Positions 1 to 5,231 of a DNA stretch of 5,231 nt are shown in pieces (position 1 is the stretch's first letter; each line of letters opens with the position of its first letter). The notes under the pieces are model-generated. The model made no database searches. It was not told the origin of the DNA and saw only the letters and a program-made list of their open reading frames with translations. The position numbers were made by a program, and so were the translations under genes. The DNA lies in contig JAPKCR010000223.1 in assembly GCA_026421135.1 (NCBI GenBank), forward strand, positions 1 through 5,231, in the 5' to 3' direction. This stretch comes from Sulfitobacter sp. GTDB lineage: Bacteria; Pseudomonadota; Alphaproteobacteria; Rhodobacterales; Rhodobacteraceae.

Positions 1-2
1 TT

Positions 3-473
3 TACAACGCCTGTGACATGCCCCTGCCTGAAGAGCGGATATGGCTGTCGCGCCAGCGCCGCAAAAAGCTGATGCCTTATTTCAACGCGGGTCTGATCGT
101 TTTTCCCGAAGGTCCGGTAACCGACGAGGGCGAGACATTCGTAGAGGTCTGGATGCGGTTGGCACAGATCATTGATCAGGTCGATCTGATCAAAAAACGG
201 CCCTATCTGGATCAGATGAGCCTGCCTTTGGCGATCCGGGCTGCCGGTTTGGATTGGAACATTCTGCCGGAAGAACAGCACTACATCTTGGGCGGTCAGT
301 TGCGCGGCAAACCTTTGCCCGAGGATATGGACATCAAGATGATCCATTACCGCAACATGAAGGTCCTCAAGGAAGTCGACATGCTGCGCAAAGCGAAGAG
401 CATGCTGGAGGAACATGTCGGTGAACGTCGTTTCGACAAAATAGATCCGGAGAAGATTTTGGCGGATGACTGA
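3..473 (+). CDS. Putative glycosyltransferase (GT-A-like), C-terminal part, 5' end outside window
   Basis: The reading frame is open to the left window edge, so the gene begins upstream; the ATG at 18 is probably internal. The visible 156 residues look like the C-terminal half of a GT-A-fold nucleotide-sugar transferase (GT8-like or related). The pattern is FNAGLIVF at fragment residues 27-34, then a DQM motif at about 70-72 followed by a helix, GLDWNILPEE giving the usual 'W..LP' segment, and IHYR with His at 115, where such enzymes often place a metal- or substrate-binding His. The N-terminal DxD motif would lie outside the window, so donor and acceptor cannot be judged. The tail is Lys/Glu-rich and helical. 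It overlaps the next gene by 8 nt (ATGACTGA), which implies co-translation, and its neighbours suggest a role in surface polysaccharide synthesis. The family assignment rests on motif resemblance only; the coding call is secure. Confidence 0.72.
   Translation, partial: YNACDMPLPEERIWLSRQRRKKLMPYFNAGLIVFPEGPVTDEGETFVEVWMRLAQIIDQVDLIKKRPYLDQMSLPLAIRAAGLDWNILPEEQHYILGGQLRGKPLPEDMDIKMIHYRNMKVLKEVDMLRKAKSMLEEHVGERRFDKIDPEKILADD
449..455 (+). promoter_or_regulatory. Ribosome binding site for the alpha/beta-hydrolase gene
   Basis: GGAGAAG lies inside the end of the upstream coding region, 10 nt before the ATG at 466. It supports 466 as the start rather than the in-frame ATG at 481, and supports translational coupling to the glycosyltransferase-like gene. 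Confidence 0.55.
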
Positions 474-1329
474 GACAAAGATGCAAGGACCGGCTTTGCC
501 GAATGGTTGGGAAAGCCGCGTCGTCATCTATGCAGGCGCGCGTCTGCGGCTGGAATATACAGGCCCTGCTGATCCCGCTCGGGTATTGGTCGCTTTTCCC
601 CCGTTTGACTATCCGCTCCAGTCTGACGAAGGCGGTTGGGGCACCAAATCTTTTACCAAACGCGGCATCGCCCATGTCTGTGTCTTTCACTGCGACGAAG
701 ATTGGCACCAGCATGACGAATTCATTCTCGCGATGCAGGCATGCCGCGCGTTTTTCGGCGCCAAGCCTGAGTTGACCGCTTACGGGTTCAGCATGGGCGC
801 CTATGGTGCATTGCTGGGCGCGCAGGCCCTGAATGCAAGCCGTGCAATTGCAATAGCCCCGCAAAGTTCGATCGACCCCGATGTGGTCCGGTTTGAACGT
901 CGCTATAGCGAACAATGGGCCAAAATGGGCGACTGGCGGCATGATCTGAGCGCGCATATGGACGACAAACGATTATATATTGTGATGTTCGATCCAATGC
1001 ATGGGCAGGACAAGAAACACGAACGGCGGCTGCCGAAGCCAGCCCATTATACCCGAGTTTTGCTGTACGGAGCTGGACATGCTGGCATTCAATCCATCGT
1101 CGGGATGGGCCAATCGGAGGCTCTGTTTGATTTACTGTGCGGCGATGCTTCCCCTCGTGATATGCGCAACGCCTATCGTGCAGGTCGCCGCGACGGGTTC
1201 AGATATACCCGCAAGATGGGCATAGCGTTGCACAGTAAACAACGGCCCGCTGCGCGCATGTTCTACGACATCGCCCGAGAGAAGGGCTTTCATCGTCTCC
1301 TCAAGAAATGGGACCCGCTGTATGAATAG
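466..1329 (+). CDS. Alpha/beta-hydrolase fold protein, polysaccharide-cluster type
   Basis: A 287-aa protein with alpha/beta-hydrolase architecture. An early strand VLVAFPPFDYP is followed by the nucleophile elbow GFSMG with Ser109. A conserved-looking PQSSIDP segment lies at 132-138. The acid is probably Asp176 after strand LYIVMF, and the His is His205 in GAGHAG. The triad order and spacing fit a serine hydrolase, so esterase/deacylase activity is plausible but the substrate is unknown. The block 'GxSMGxYxA ... PQxSIDP' recalls hydrolases found beside glycosyltransferases in alphaproteobacterial polysaccharide loci (from memory, not searched). The C-terminal 60 residues are basic and helical and lie beyond the hydrolase core. 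No signal peptide is seen, so it is probably cytoplasmic. The ATG at 466 is preferred because GGAGAAG (449-455) sits 10 nt upstream and it gives the coupled 8-nt overlap with the upstream gene; Met6 at 481 is an alternative start. Confidence 0.85.
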   Translation: MTETKMQGPALPNGWESRVVIYAGARLRLEYTGPADPARVLVAFPPFDYPLQSDEGGWGTKSFTKRGIAHVCVFHCDEDWHQHDEFILAMQACRAFFGAKPELTAYGFSMGAYGALLGAQALNASRAIAIAPQSSIDPDVVRFERRYSEQWAKMGDWRHDLSAHMDDKRLYIVMFDPMHGQDKKHERRLPKPAHYTRVLLYGAGHAGIQSIVGMGQSEALFDLLCGDASPRDMRNAYRAGRRDGFRYTRKMGIALHSKQRPAARMFYDIAREKGFHRLLKKWDPLYE

Positions 1330-1406
1330 CGCATCAACGCTTTAGAACGCCAAGGCTTCATGCCATACCTGAAATCAACGATGATCCGGCTGGGGATATA
1401 GACGAC
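1330..1406 (+). other. Intergenic gap with probable ribosome binding site
   Basis: This 77-nt gap is the only non-coding stretch in the window. I see no strong GC-rich hairpin followed by a T run, hence no convincing intrinsic terminator, and no convincing -35/-10 pair. GGGGA at 1392-1396, 10 nt before the ATG at 1407, is a plausible ribosome binding site. Genes on both sides could therefore be one transcript, or a weak unrecognised promoter could lie here. Confidence 0.5.
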
Positions 1407-2849
1407 ATGCAAGACCACGGGGCCAAGAAACGCGGCGTTCTTCTGAGGGCGAAAAACGGCGATGTTATCGGCTTTGATGAAACCGGTCTGCGCATGAACC
1501 TGTCCGATAGCGTGATCAAAGATATTGCGAAACGACTGCCCGCAGCCAGGGCAGAGGCTGCCGTTGATCCAGCCGTTCTGGGCGACGTGGACGCGTGGAA
1601 CCTGCGCCAGCGTGGTGGTTGGTATTTCTTCAGTGCAAATTTGCGCGGTGCCCAAGGTCCGCGCCAGTTCCGCCGCCGCGTTCTGGTGCCTGACGACGCC
1701 AGTGCACCAGATATTATCGCAGACACGGCCGGGTCGGTGTACGGTTTGCTGTCCTTTGGTGGGACGCGGCGGGCAATTACCGCGAACGAGGCGCTTTCCT
1801 TTCCCTATCACGTGGTCACGACGGGCGATGATCTGGGGCCAGCGGGCGCGTCAGGGACGCAAGGAAACGACGCCACCGACGTTGTTCAGAAACTGACCGA
1901 ACAGACGCGCGACACACTGATTGCCGATGAAATTCTGCGCCGGCGGCAGGCTGATCACCGTGCCTTGCCACTGATCTATGCAAGATCCGAGACTGACAGC
2001 GCCGCCAGCATCGCGGGATTGTCGCAAGGCATGGCATTCAATAACTTTCGCCAGACTGTACAGAACCTGTGTTCTGCGGCGGAATCGCTGGGTAAAATCG
2101 CCAAAGTTTTGTCTGTCGGGCTGGACTACACCCTCGAAGATGTCCTGAGCAGCGGGCCAGACTGGACGCGTGGTATGCACAGTATCATGCACCAAATTAC
2201 CGACCTGTTCGCAGATCACGGTCTGCGCAAACCCTTGTTCACTGCGATTTTTGACGCAGGCACTGCGGATATTTCCGACAGCGCCATTTTGCGCGCACAG
2301 TGGGATTTGGCGTGGAACAAGGGCGATCACGACCATGTCTTTGCCGCCCCTGGCTATATGTTTGCCCAAGATTCTTTTGGCCGCGCGACGCCCGACGCGC
2401 GCGTTCAAATGGCTGAAATGGAAAGCTGCGCGATCGAGGCTCGAAACAGCGACGCACCATGGGCCTGTCCGGTGTTGCTGTTGGCTGAACGTGAAAACGA
2501 CAACAAGGTGATCCGTTGCCGGGGCGAGGGCGCGGGCGCGTTCATCCTTGATAAAGATGATCCTCTGAACGCAGGTGACGCCTGTGGCTTTCGGTTCGAG
2601 GGCGATGAAAAAGGGGCCAAGATCGTGGATGTGCGCGTAGACCCCAAAGACCGCAACGACCTGCTGATCACGTGTGACAGACCACCGAAGGGTAAGGATT
2701 TGACATTGTGCTATGCGCTGGGGCACTCGGCATCTGATGATGGCATGCCGGCAAACCGAGGCGCGTTGCGCGACAGCTTCAAGCTGCGAAGTGCGACAGG
2801 CCAGACGCTTTATCGGTGGGCTTTGCCTGCTGCGTTGCCGGTGCATTAA
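1407..2849 (+). CDS. SGNH-hydrolase-like (sialate O-acetylesterase-like) protein, catalytic residues apparently degenerate
   Basis: A 480-aa protein. The N-terminal ~180 residues are an uncharacterised domain with a Gly-rich YGLLSFGG stretch. Residues ~189-345 resemble SGNH/sialate-esterase-like domains of alphaproteobacteria. LPLIYARSETDSAASIAGLSQG corresponds to the usual 'RAEGxxGxxIAxLxxG' opening block, followed by a helix and strand AKVLSVGLDYTLED where 'QGExD' is normally found. A DSFG motif at 322-325 sits where DxxH is normally found, followed by TPDARVQMAEME as in the terminal helix. The C-terminal ~130 residues look beta-rich and end with CYALG and a RGALRDS block (451-457), typical of the same family's C-terminus. 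The expected catalytic His (DxxH) is Gly325 and the QGExD motif is altered, so it may be a non-catalytic binding protein. No signal peptide is seen. It is translationally coupled to the next gene (TAATG). In-frame sequence upstream to a stop at 1323-1325 contains no ATG, GTG or TTG, which supports the chosen start. The gene call is strong; the family call is moderate. Confidence 0.7.
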   Translation: MQDHGAKKRGVLLRAKNGDVIGFDETGLRMNLSDSVIKDIAKRLPAARAEAAVDPAVLGDVDAWNLRQRGGWYFFSANLRGAQGPRQFRRRVLVPDDASAPDIIADTAGSVYGLLSFGGTRRAITANEALSFPYHVVTTGDDLGPAGASGTQGNDATDVVQKLTEQTRDTLIADEILRRRQADHRALPLIYARSETDSAASIAGLSQGMAFNNFRQTVQNLCSAAESLGKIAKVLSVGLDYTLEDVLSSGPDWTRGMHSIMHQITDLFADHGLRKPLFTAIFDAGTADISDSAILRAQWDLAWNKGDHDHVFAAPGYMFAQDSFGRATPDARVQMAEMESCAIEARNSDAPWACPVLLLAERENDNKVIRCRGEGAGAFILDKDDPLNAGDACGFRFEGDEKGAKIVDVRVDPKDRNDLLITCDRPPKGKDLTLCYALGHSASDDGMPANRGALRDSFKLRSATGQTLYRWALPAALPVH

Positions 2850-2851
2850 TG
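2847..2851 (+). promoter_or_regulatory. TAATG stop-start coupling site
   Basis: The TAA stop of the SGNH-like gene shares its last A with the ATG of the LamG-like gene. No good Shine-Dalgarno is evident just upstream, so the downstream gene probably depends on re-initiation by terminating ribosomes. This argues for a fixed ratio of the two products. It also decides the start at 2849 over an in-frame ATG at 2816 that would lie well inside the upstream gene. Confidence 0.6.
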
Positions 2852-3670
2852 GACGACTTTGCCCCCTTGTTCGTAGATATCGACCTGCCCGAAGCGGTAC
2901 TTTTGCGCGATGCACCAGTGTTAGAGATATCGGAACCAAAAGTACCAAAGGCCGCACCGACCCTGCACCCCAACGACGCTGACGCGATTTGGTATCGTGG
3001 GCATGGCGCGGCGATGACGCTGTCGCCTGAAGGTGGAATTCTCGCTTGGACCCCAGAAAACGGGCTGGGCATTGCGGCCCACCCTGCCGAGCCGAACGAA
3101 GGTCATGCGCGCCTGACCCCCGCAGGCGGAATCGCCTATATCCGCGAGGTGAATGGCGGTTTTGTGGTTGATGCTGCGGTGGTCGAGGCTGAACAATTTT
3201 GTTGTGCTGTGCGCCTCACATCGCCCGAAGGCCAGGCGCGCACATTGATCACATTGAACCCGGCGGGTGGTGATAACTATCTGTTCCTTTCCGAGAAAGA
3301 AGGGCTGCTGGAATGGCGCGATGATGCCGGCTCAGTCGAGGTGACTATGCCTTCGCCCGGACCCGACATGTGGGTTCTGGCGGGCTATGACCATGGCAGA
3401 CTAAGTATGACTGCTGCCAAAACCGGCGCAAAGGTCCCTGCATCGCAAACCAGTCTGACTGCCAGTGCATCCTTGGCCACGGCGCTGTCTGGTTCCAGTG
3501 ATCTTTTCATAGGATGCAGATCGCATCGCAAGGGCATTCTGAAAACGCTGGGCAGTTCGGTGATCCACGATGTGTTGTTCTGGCTTGATATCGCTGGCAC
3601 CACACCCGCCGATTTGGAAAAGATCACCCAAGCTTGCCGCTTTGCCGAAGCCCAGGGGGACGCGTCATGA
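2849..3670 (+). CDS. LamG/concanavalin A-like lectin-fold protein
   Basis: A 273-aa protein. Residues 1-85 are acidic and Pro-rich, without signal peptide or membrane segment. From about residue 85 to 250 the alternating hydrophobic pattern resembles a LamG/ConA-like jelly-roll: FCCAVRLTSPEG (117-128), a LITLN strand, YLFLS, LLEWRDD, MWVLAGYDHGRLSMTAA, then LFIGCRS and IHDVLFWLDIAG, the 'xFIGx(R/S)...IxDVxxW' ending common to these domains. Such domains bind carbohydrates or act as beta-sandwich modules on larger enzymes; here it stands alone, perhaps as a partner of the SGNH-like protein encoded upstream. The C-terminal 30 residues form a helix typical of the segment after such domains. It is coupled on both sides: TAATG at its start, and a 4-nt ATGA overlap at its end with the sulfatase. 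Ligand and localisation are unknown. The domain call rests on pattern resemblance. Confidence 0.68.
   Translation: MDDFAPLFVDIDLPEAVLLRDAPVLEISEPKVPKAAPTLHPNDADAIWYRGHGAAMTLSPEGGILAWTPENGLGIAAHPAEPNEGHARLTPAGGIAYIREVNGGFVVDAAVVEAEQFCCAVRLTSPEGQARTLITLNPAGGDNYLFLSEKEGLLEWRDDAGSVEVTMPSPGPDMWVLAGYDHGRLSMTAAKTGAKVPASQTSLTASASLATALSGSSDLFIGCRSHRKGILKTLGSSVIHDVLFWLDIAGTTPADLEKITQACRFAEAQGDAS
3654..3660 (+). promoter_or_regulatory. Ribosome binding site for the sulfatase gene
   Basis: AGGGGGA lies 6 nt upstream of the ATG at 3667, the best Shine-Dalgarno-like site in the window. It lies within the last codons of the LamG-like gene and, with the ATGA overlap, fixes the sulfatase start. Confidence 0.65.
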
Positions 3671-5231
3671 GCTTTACCAAACAGACCGCCGACGGGGACA
3701 ACATTTGCGTCATCTGGATTGATGACATGATCGACATTTTCACATGGCGTAATTCTTTCGGTCTGACGATCAGCACCCCCAATATTGACCGTTTCATGGG
3801 CGAAGGCCTGCGCTTTGCCAACGCCTATGCCACCGTACCACTATGTGCGCCGTGTCGTGCCGAACTGGCCACTGGCCTGTCGCCATTCCGAACCGGTTTG
3901 GTTGATCTCAACCGGTTCTGGCGCGATATTTTGCCGCCCACCACGGGCTGGCAATTTGATCTGCGCCGCGCAGGGTTCCGCACGTTCACGACCGGCAAGG
4001 TCGACAGCAATTACAAACCAATGCCCGAGGAATACGCCCGCATCCTGTTCCATGAACAGCCCGAGGCAAAGGATGCAGGCAAGCGCAGTAACGTTAAAAA
4101 GTATCTCGACAAAGGGCCAGGGATCGCGGGGATCAACCATCCCAACGATGACGGCAGTCAGGACGGCAAATTCTACGACAACATGGTCGCGCAGAATGCC
4201 ATCGACTATTTGGGCCGCGCCGATCCAAAACGTCGCCACCTGATCCAGCTTGGCTTCAAACACCCGCATTACAACCTGCAATGCCCCGATAGATTCTATC
4301 AGCAATATGACGTCGATAAAATTAGCTGGCCCACCACCGCCGCCCCTGAGGATTATTTTGGCCCCCAAGAGGGCATGGCAGTCTACGAGGCCGCCTATAT
4401 CGCCAACGGCCCGTGGACGCCTGAAAAAGCAGGCGATCAGGCGTGGCGTCAGGTCGTTCGCGCCTATTTCGCGGCGATCAGCCATGTGGATGCTGAGATT
4501 GGCCGGTTTATGGAGGCGCTGCGCAATTCAGAGTTGGGCCAGAACACCACGGTCGTTTTGCTGTCAGATAATGGCTTTAACCTTGGCACCCATGACAGTT
4601 TCCACAAGATGAGCCAGTGGGACAGTGCCGCCCATGTTCCCCTGGGCATCTGGAACGCGCGGATGGAGCAGGGGCGCGTGATCGACCTGCCCGTGTCTTT
4701 GCATAATGTGCCCAAGACGATCATGGATCTGGCGGGTTTGCCTTATCGTCCGAACTGGACCTCGGGGCAAAGCCTGCTGCCGTTGGTCGATGACAGTTTC
4801 GGGCAATACAATACCAGCAAGTCGCCCGTCACCAGCGTATTTGGCACGCTGTCGGTGCGGTCGTCGGAGCCCGACCTAAGCCGTTTTCGCTATTTCCGCT
4901 ATCCCAATGGCGAAGAACATATCTATGACTTGATCGCTGATCCTGGCGAGACGACGAACATTGTGGCCGCGGCACCCCTTGATGCATTGCGCGCGACGAT
5001 GGTGGACAATGCGCTAGACCTTGGGTTGGACCTGCGCGGGTTCGAGAACCCCCAGCGAGGAGTCAATGCGATGATGGCGCTGGACGGGTCGGTCGTGCTG
5101 GCCGGCGGCAACGCCGATAACGACTATTGGGCCTACGGTGCCAACGCCGAGAAAATCACCGAAGACGAAGACGGCGGCAATGACACGCTTTGGTATATGG
5201 CAGGGCCGGATGATTACGTGCTGCACATGCC
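3667..5231 (+). CDS. Type I sulfatase (iduronate-2-sulfatase/choline-sulfatase-like) with RTX-like C-terminal tail, 3' end outside window
   Basis: The frame is open to the right edge (521 visible residues), so the gene is 3' truncated by the window. Sulfatase hallmarks appear in order: WIDDM with metal ligands Asp19-Asp20; STPNIDRF at 36-43; PLCAPCRAELATG containing the CxPxR formylglycine motif (Cys60, Arg64); GK with Lys111; GFKHPH with His199 and His201, as in iduronate-2-sulfatase relatives; SDNG with Asp301-Asn302 completing the metal site; Lys314 followed by a 'HVPLGIW' block; and YDLIADPGETTNI at about 420-432, the standard C-terminal sulfatase segment. It should hydrolyse sulfate esters, probably on a glycan, after Cys60 is converted to formylglycine by a maturase encoded elsewhere. 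From about residue 473 the sequence becomes Asp/Gly/Asn-rich and RTX-like. No N-terminal signal peptide is seen, so type I secretion is inferred. Oddities are a second Cys at 63 and the lack of the His usually following the catalytic GK. Confidence 0.9.
   Translation, partial: MSFTKQTADGDNICVIWIDDMIDIFTWRNSFGLTISTPNIDRFMGEGLRFANAYATVPLCAPCRAELATGLSPFRTGLVDLNRFWRDILPPTTGWQFDLRRAGFRTFTTGKVDSNYKPMPEEYARILFHEQPEAKDAGKRSNVKKYLDKGPGIAGINHPNDDGSQDGKFYDNMVAQNAIDYLGRADPKRRHLIQLGFKHPHYNLQCPDRFYQQYDVDKISWPTTAAPEDYFGPQEGMAVYEAAYIANGPWTPEKAGDQAWRQVVRAYFAAISHVDAEIGRFMEALRNSELGQNTTVVLLSDNGFNLGTHDSFHKMSQWDSAAHVPLGIWNARMEQGRVIDLPVSLHNVPKTIMDLAGLPYRPNWTSGQSLLPLVDDSFGQYNTSKSPVTSVFGTLSVRSSEPDLSRFRYFRYPNGEEHIYDLIADPGETTNIVAAAPLDALRATMVDNALDLGLDLRGFENPQRGVNAMMALDGSVVLAGGNADNDYWAYGANAEKITEDEDGGNDTLWYMAGPDDYVLHM
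3844..3858 (+). other. Sulfatase formylglycine signature CAPCR
   Basis: These codons encode C-A-P-C-R (residues 60-64), fitting the CxPxR core recognised by formylglycine-generating enzyme. The fourth position, usually Ser, Thr or Ala, is Cys, and the downstream part reads AELATG, close to the family consensus. The call of a Cys-type sulfatase is therefore good, and Cys63 is unusual. Confidence 0.85.
5083..5231 (+). other. RTX-like calcium-binding / type I secretion-associated tail (partial)
   Basis: Residues 473-521 of the sulfatase include LAGGNADNDYWAYG, KITEDEDGGNDTLWYM and GPDDYVLHMP. They resemble the 'GGxGxDxY.v....I.E...GG.DTv' units found between and after RTX nonapeptides in secreted alphaproteobacterial proteins. 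The pattern is imperfect and the repeat is cut by the window edge, so the number of units and the terminal secretion signal cannot be seen. Confidence 0.65.

Noticed and set aside
1360..1401. 13-codon leader-like ORF in the intergenic gap, ending 5 nt before the ATG at 1407
   Set aside because: It is short, has no clear ribosome binding site, and shows no run of regulatory codons or attenuator hairpins. It is probably chance.
1326..1406. In-frame open extension upstream of the SGNH-like gene start (acidic residues just before Met1)
   Set aside because: It contains no ATG, GTG or TTG, and a plausible GGGGA ribosome binding site matches the ATG at 1407. A frameshift from the preceding gene is not supported.
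1330..1406. Possible intrinsic terminator between the hydrolase and SGNH-like genes
   Set aside because: Only very short inverted repeats (such as GGC/GCC with 3-bp stems) and no T tract are present.
1851..2957. Long open frame of 368 codons on the - strand opposite the SGNH-like gene
   Set aside because: It lies antisense to a gene with family-like motifs and operon coupling. Its composition (Arg-, Gln- and Val-rich, no recognisable motif) is what the reverse complement of a GC-biased gene gives.
3841..4485. 214-codon open frame on the - strand within the sulfatase gene, with some hydrophobic stretches
   Set aside because: It is antisense to clear sulfatase motifs (CAPCR, GFKHPH). The hydrophobic runs come from reverse reading of Asp/Asn-rich codons; there is no start signal or neighbour support.
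3785..4612. + strand open frames (3785-4243 and 4250-4612) overlapping the sulfatase
   Set aside because: They are out of frame with the sulfatase, which has all family motifs across the same bases. Their products are low-complexity Ser/Thr/Arg-rich and unlike any protein family.
1..5231. CRISPR arrays, tRNA genes, insertion sequences, terminal inverted repeats
   Set aside because: The window is almost entirely coding. I saw no regularly spaced repeats, tRNA-like cloverleaf sequence, transposase motifs or flanking duplications.

Overview
The window is a gene-dense stretch of about 5.2 kb with all readable genes on the + strand. Moderately high GC, strong G/C preference at third codon positions, and the style of the proteins suggest an alphaproteobacterium, most likely a marine Rhodobacterales (Roseobacter-type) species. 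This placement is an inference from composition and protein resemblance; there is no rRNA or other marker gene here.

Layout: (1) 3-473, the C-terminal end of a gene that starts before the window, resembling a GT-A-fold nucleotide-sugar glycosyltransferase. (2) 466-1329, an alpha/beta-hydrolase overlapping gene 1 by 8 nt, with a recognisable Ser-Asp-His triad. (3) A 77-nt gap with no clear terminator or promoter. (4) 1407-2849, a 480-aa protein resembling SGNH-type (sialate O-acetylesterase-like) proteins, whose catalytic motifs look eroded. (5) 2849-3670, a 273-aa protein with a LamG/concanavalin-A-like beta-sandwich, coupled to gene 4 through TAATG. (6) 3667 to the window end, a type I sulfatase (FGly-type core motif CAPCR) overlapping gene 5 by ATGA. 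It runs into an RTX-like calcium-binding tail and is cut by the window edge.

The genes form one or two tightly packed operons (1-2 and 4-6, possibly all together). The contents (glycosyltransferase, hydrolase, carbohydrate-esterase-like fold, lectin-like fold, sulfatase) point to building, decorating or remodelling a sulfated or acylated surface or extracellular polysaccharide. None of the complete proteins has an evident N-terminal signal peptide. The RTX-like tail suggests the sulfatase leaves the cell by a type I secretion system, which would have to be encoded elsewhere.

The most interesting points are the trio SGNH-like / LamG-like / sulfatase-RTX as a translationally coupled unit, the apparent loss of catalytic residues in the SGNH-like protein, and the altered active-site environment of the sulfatase (second Cys in the signature; no His after the catalytic GK).
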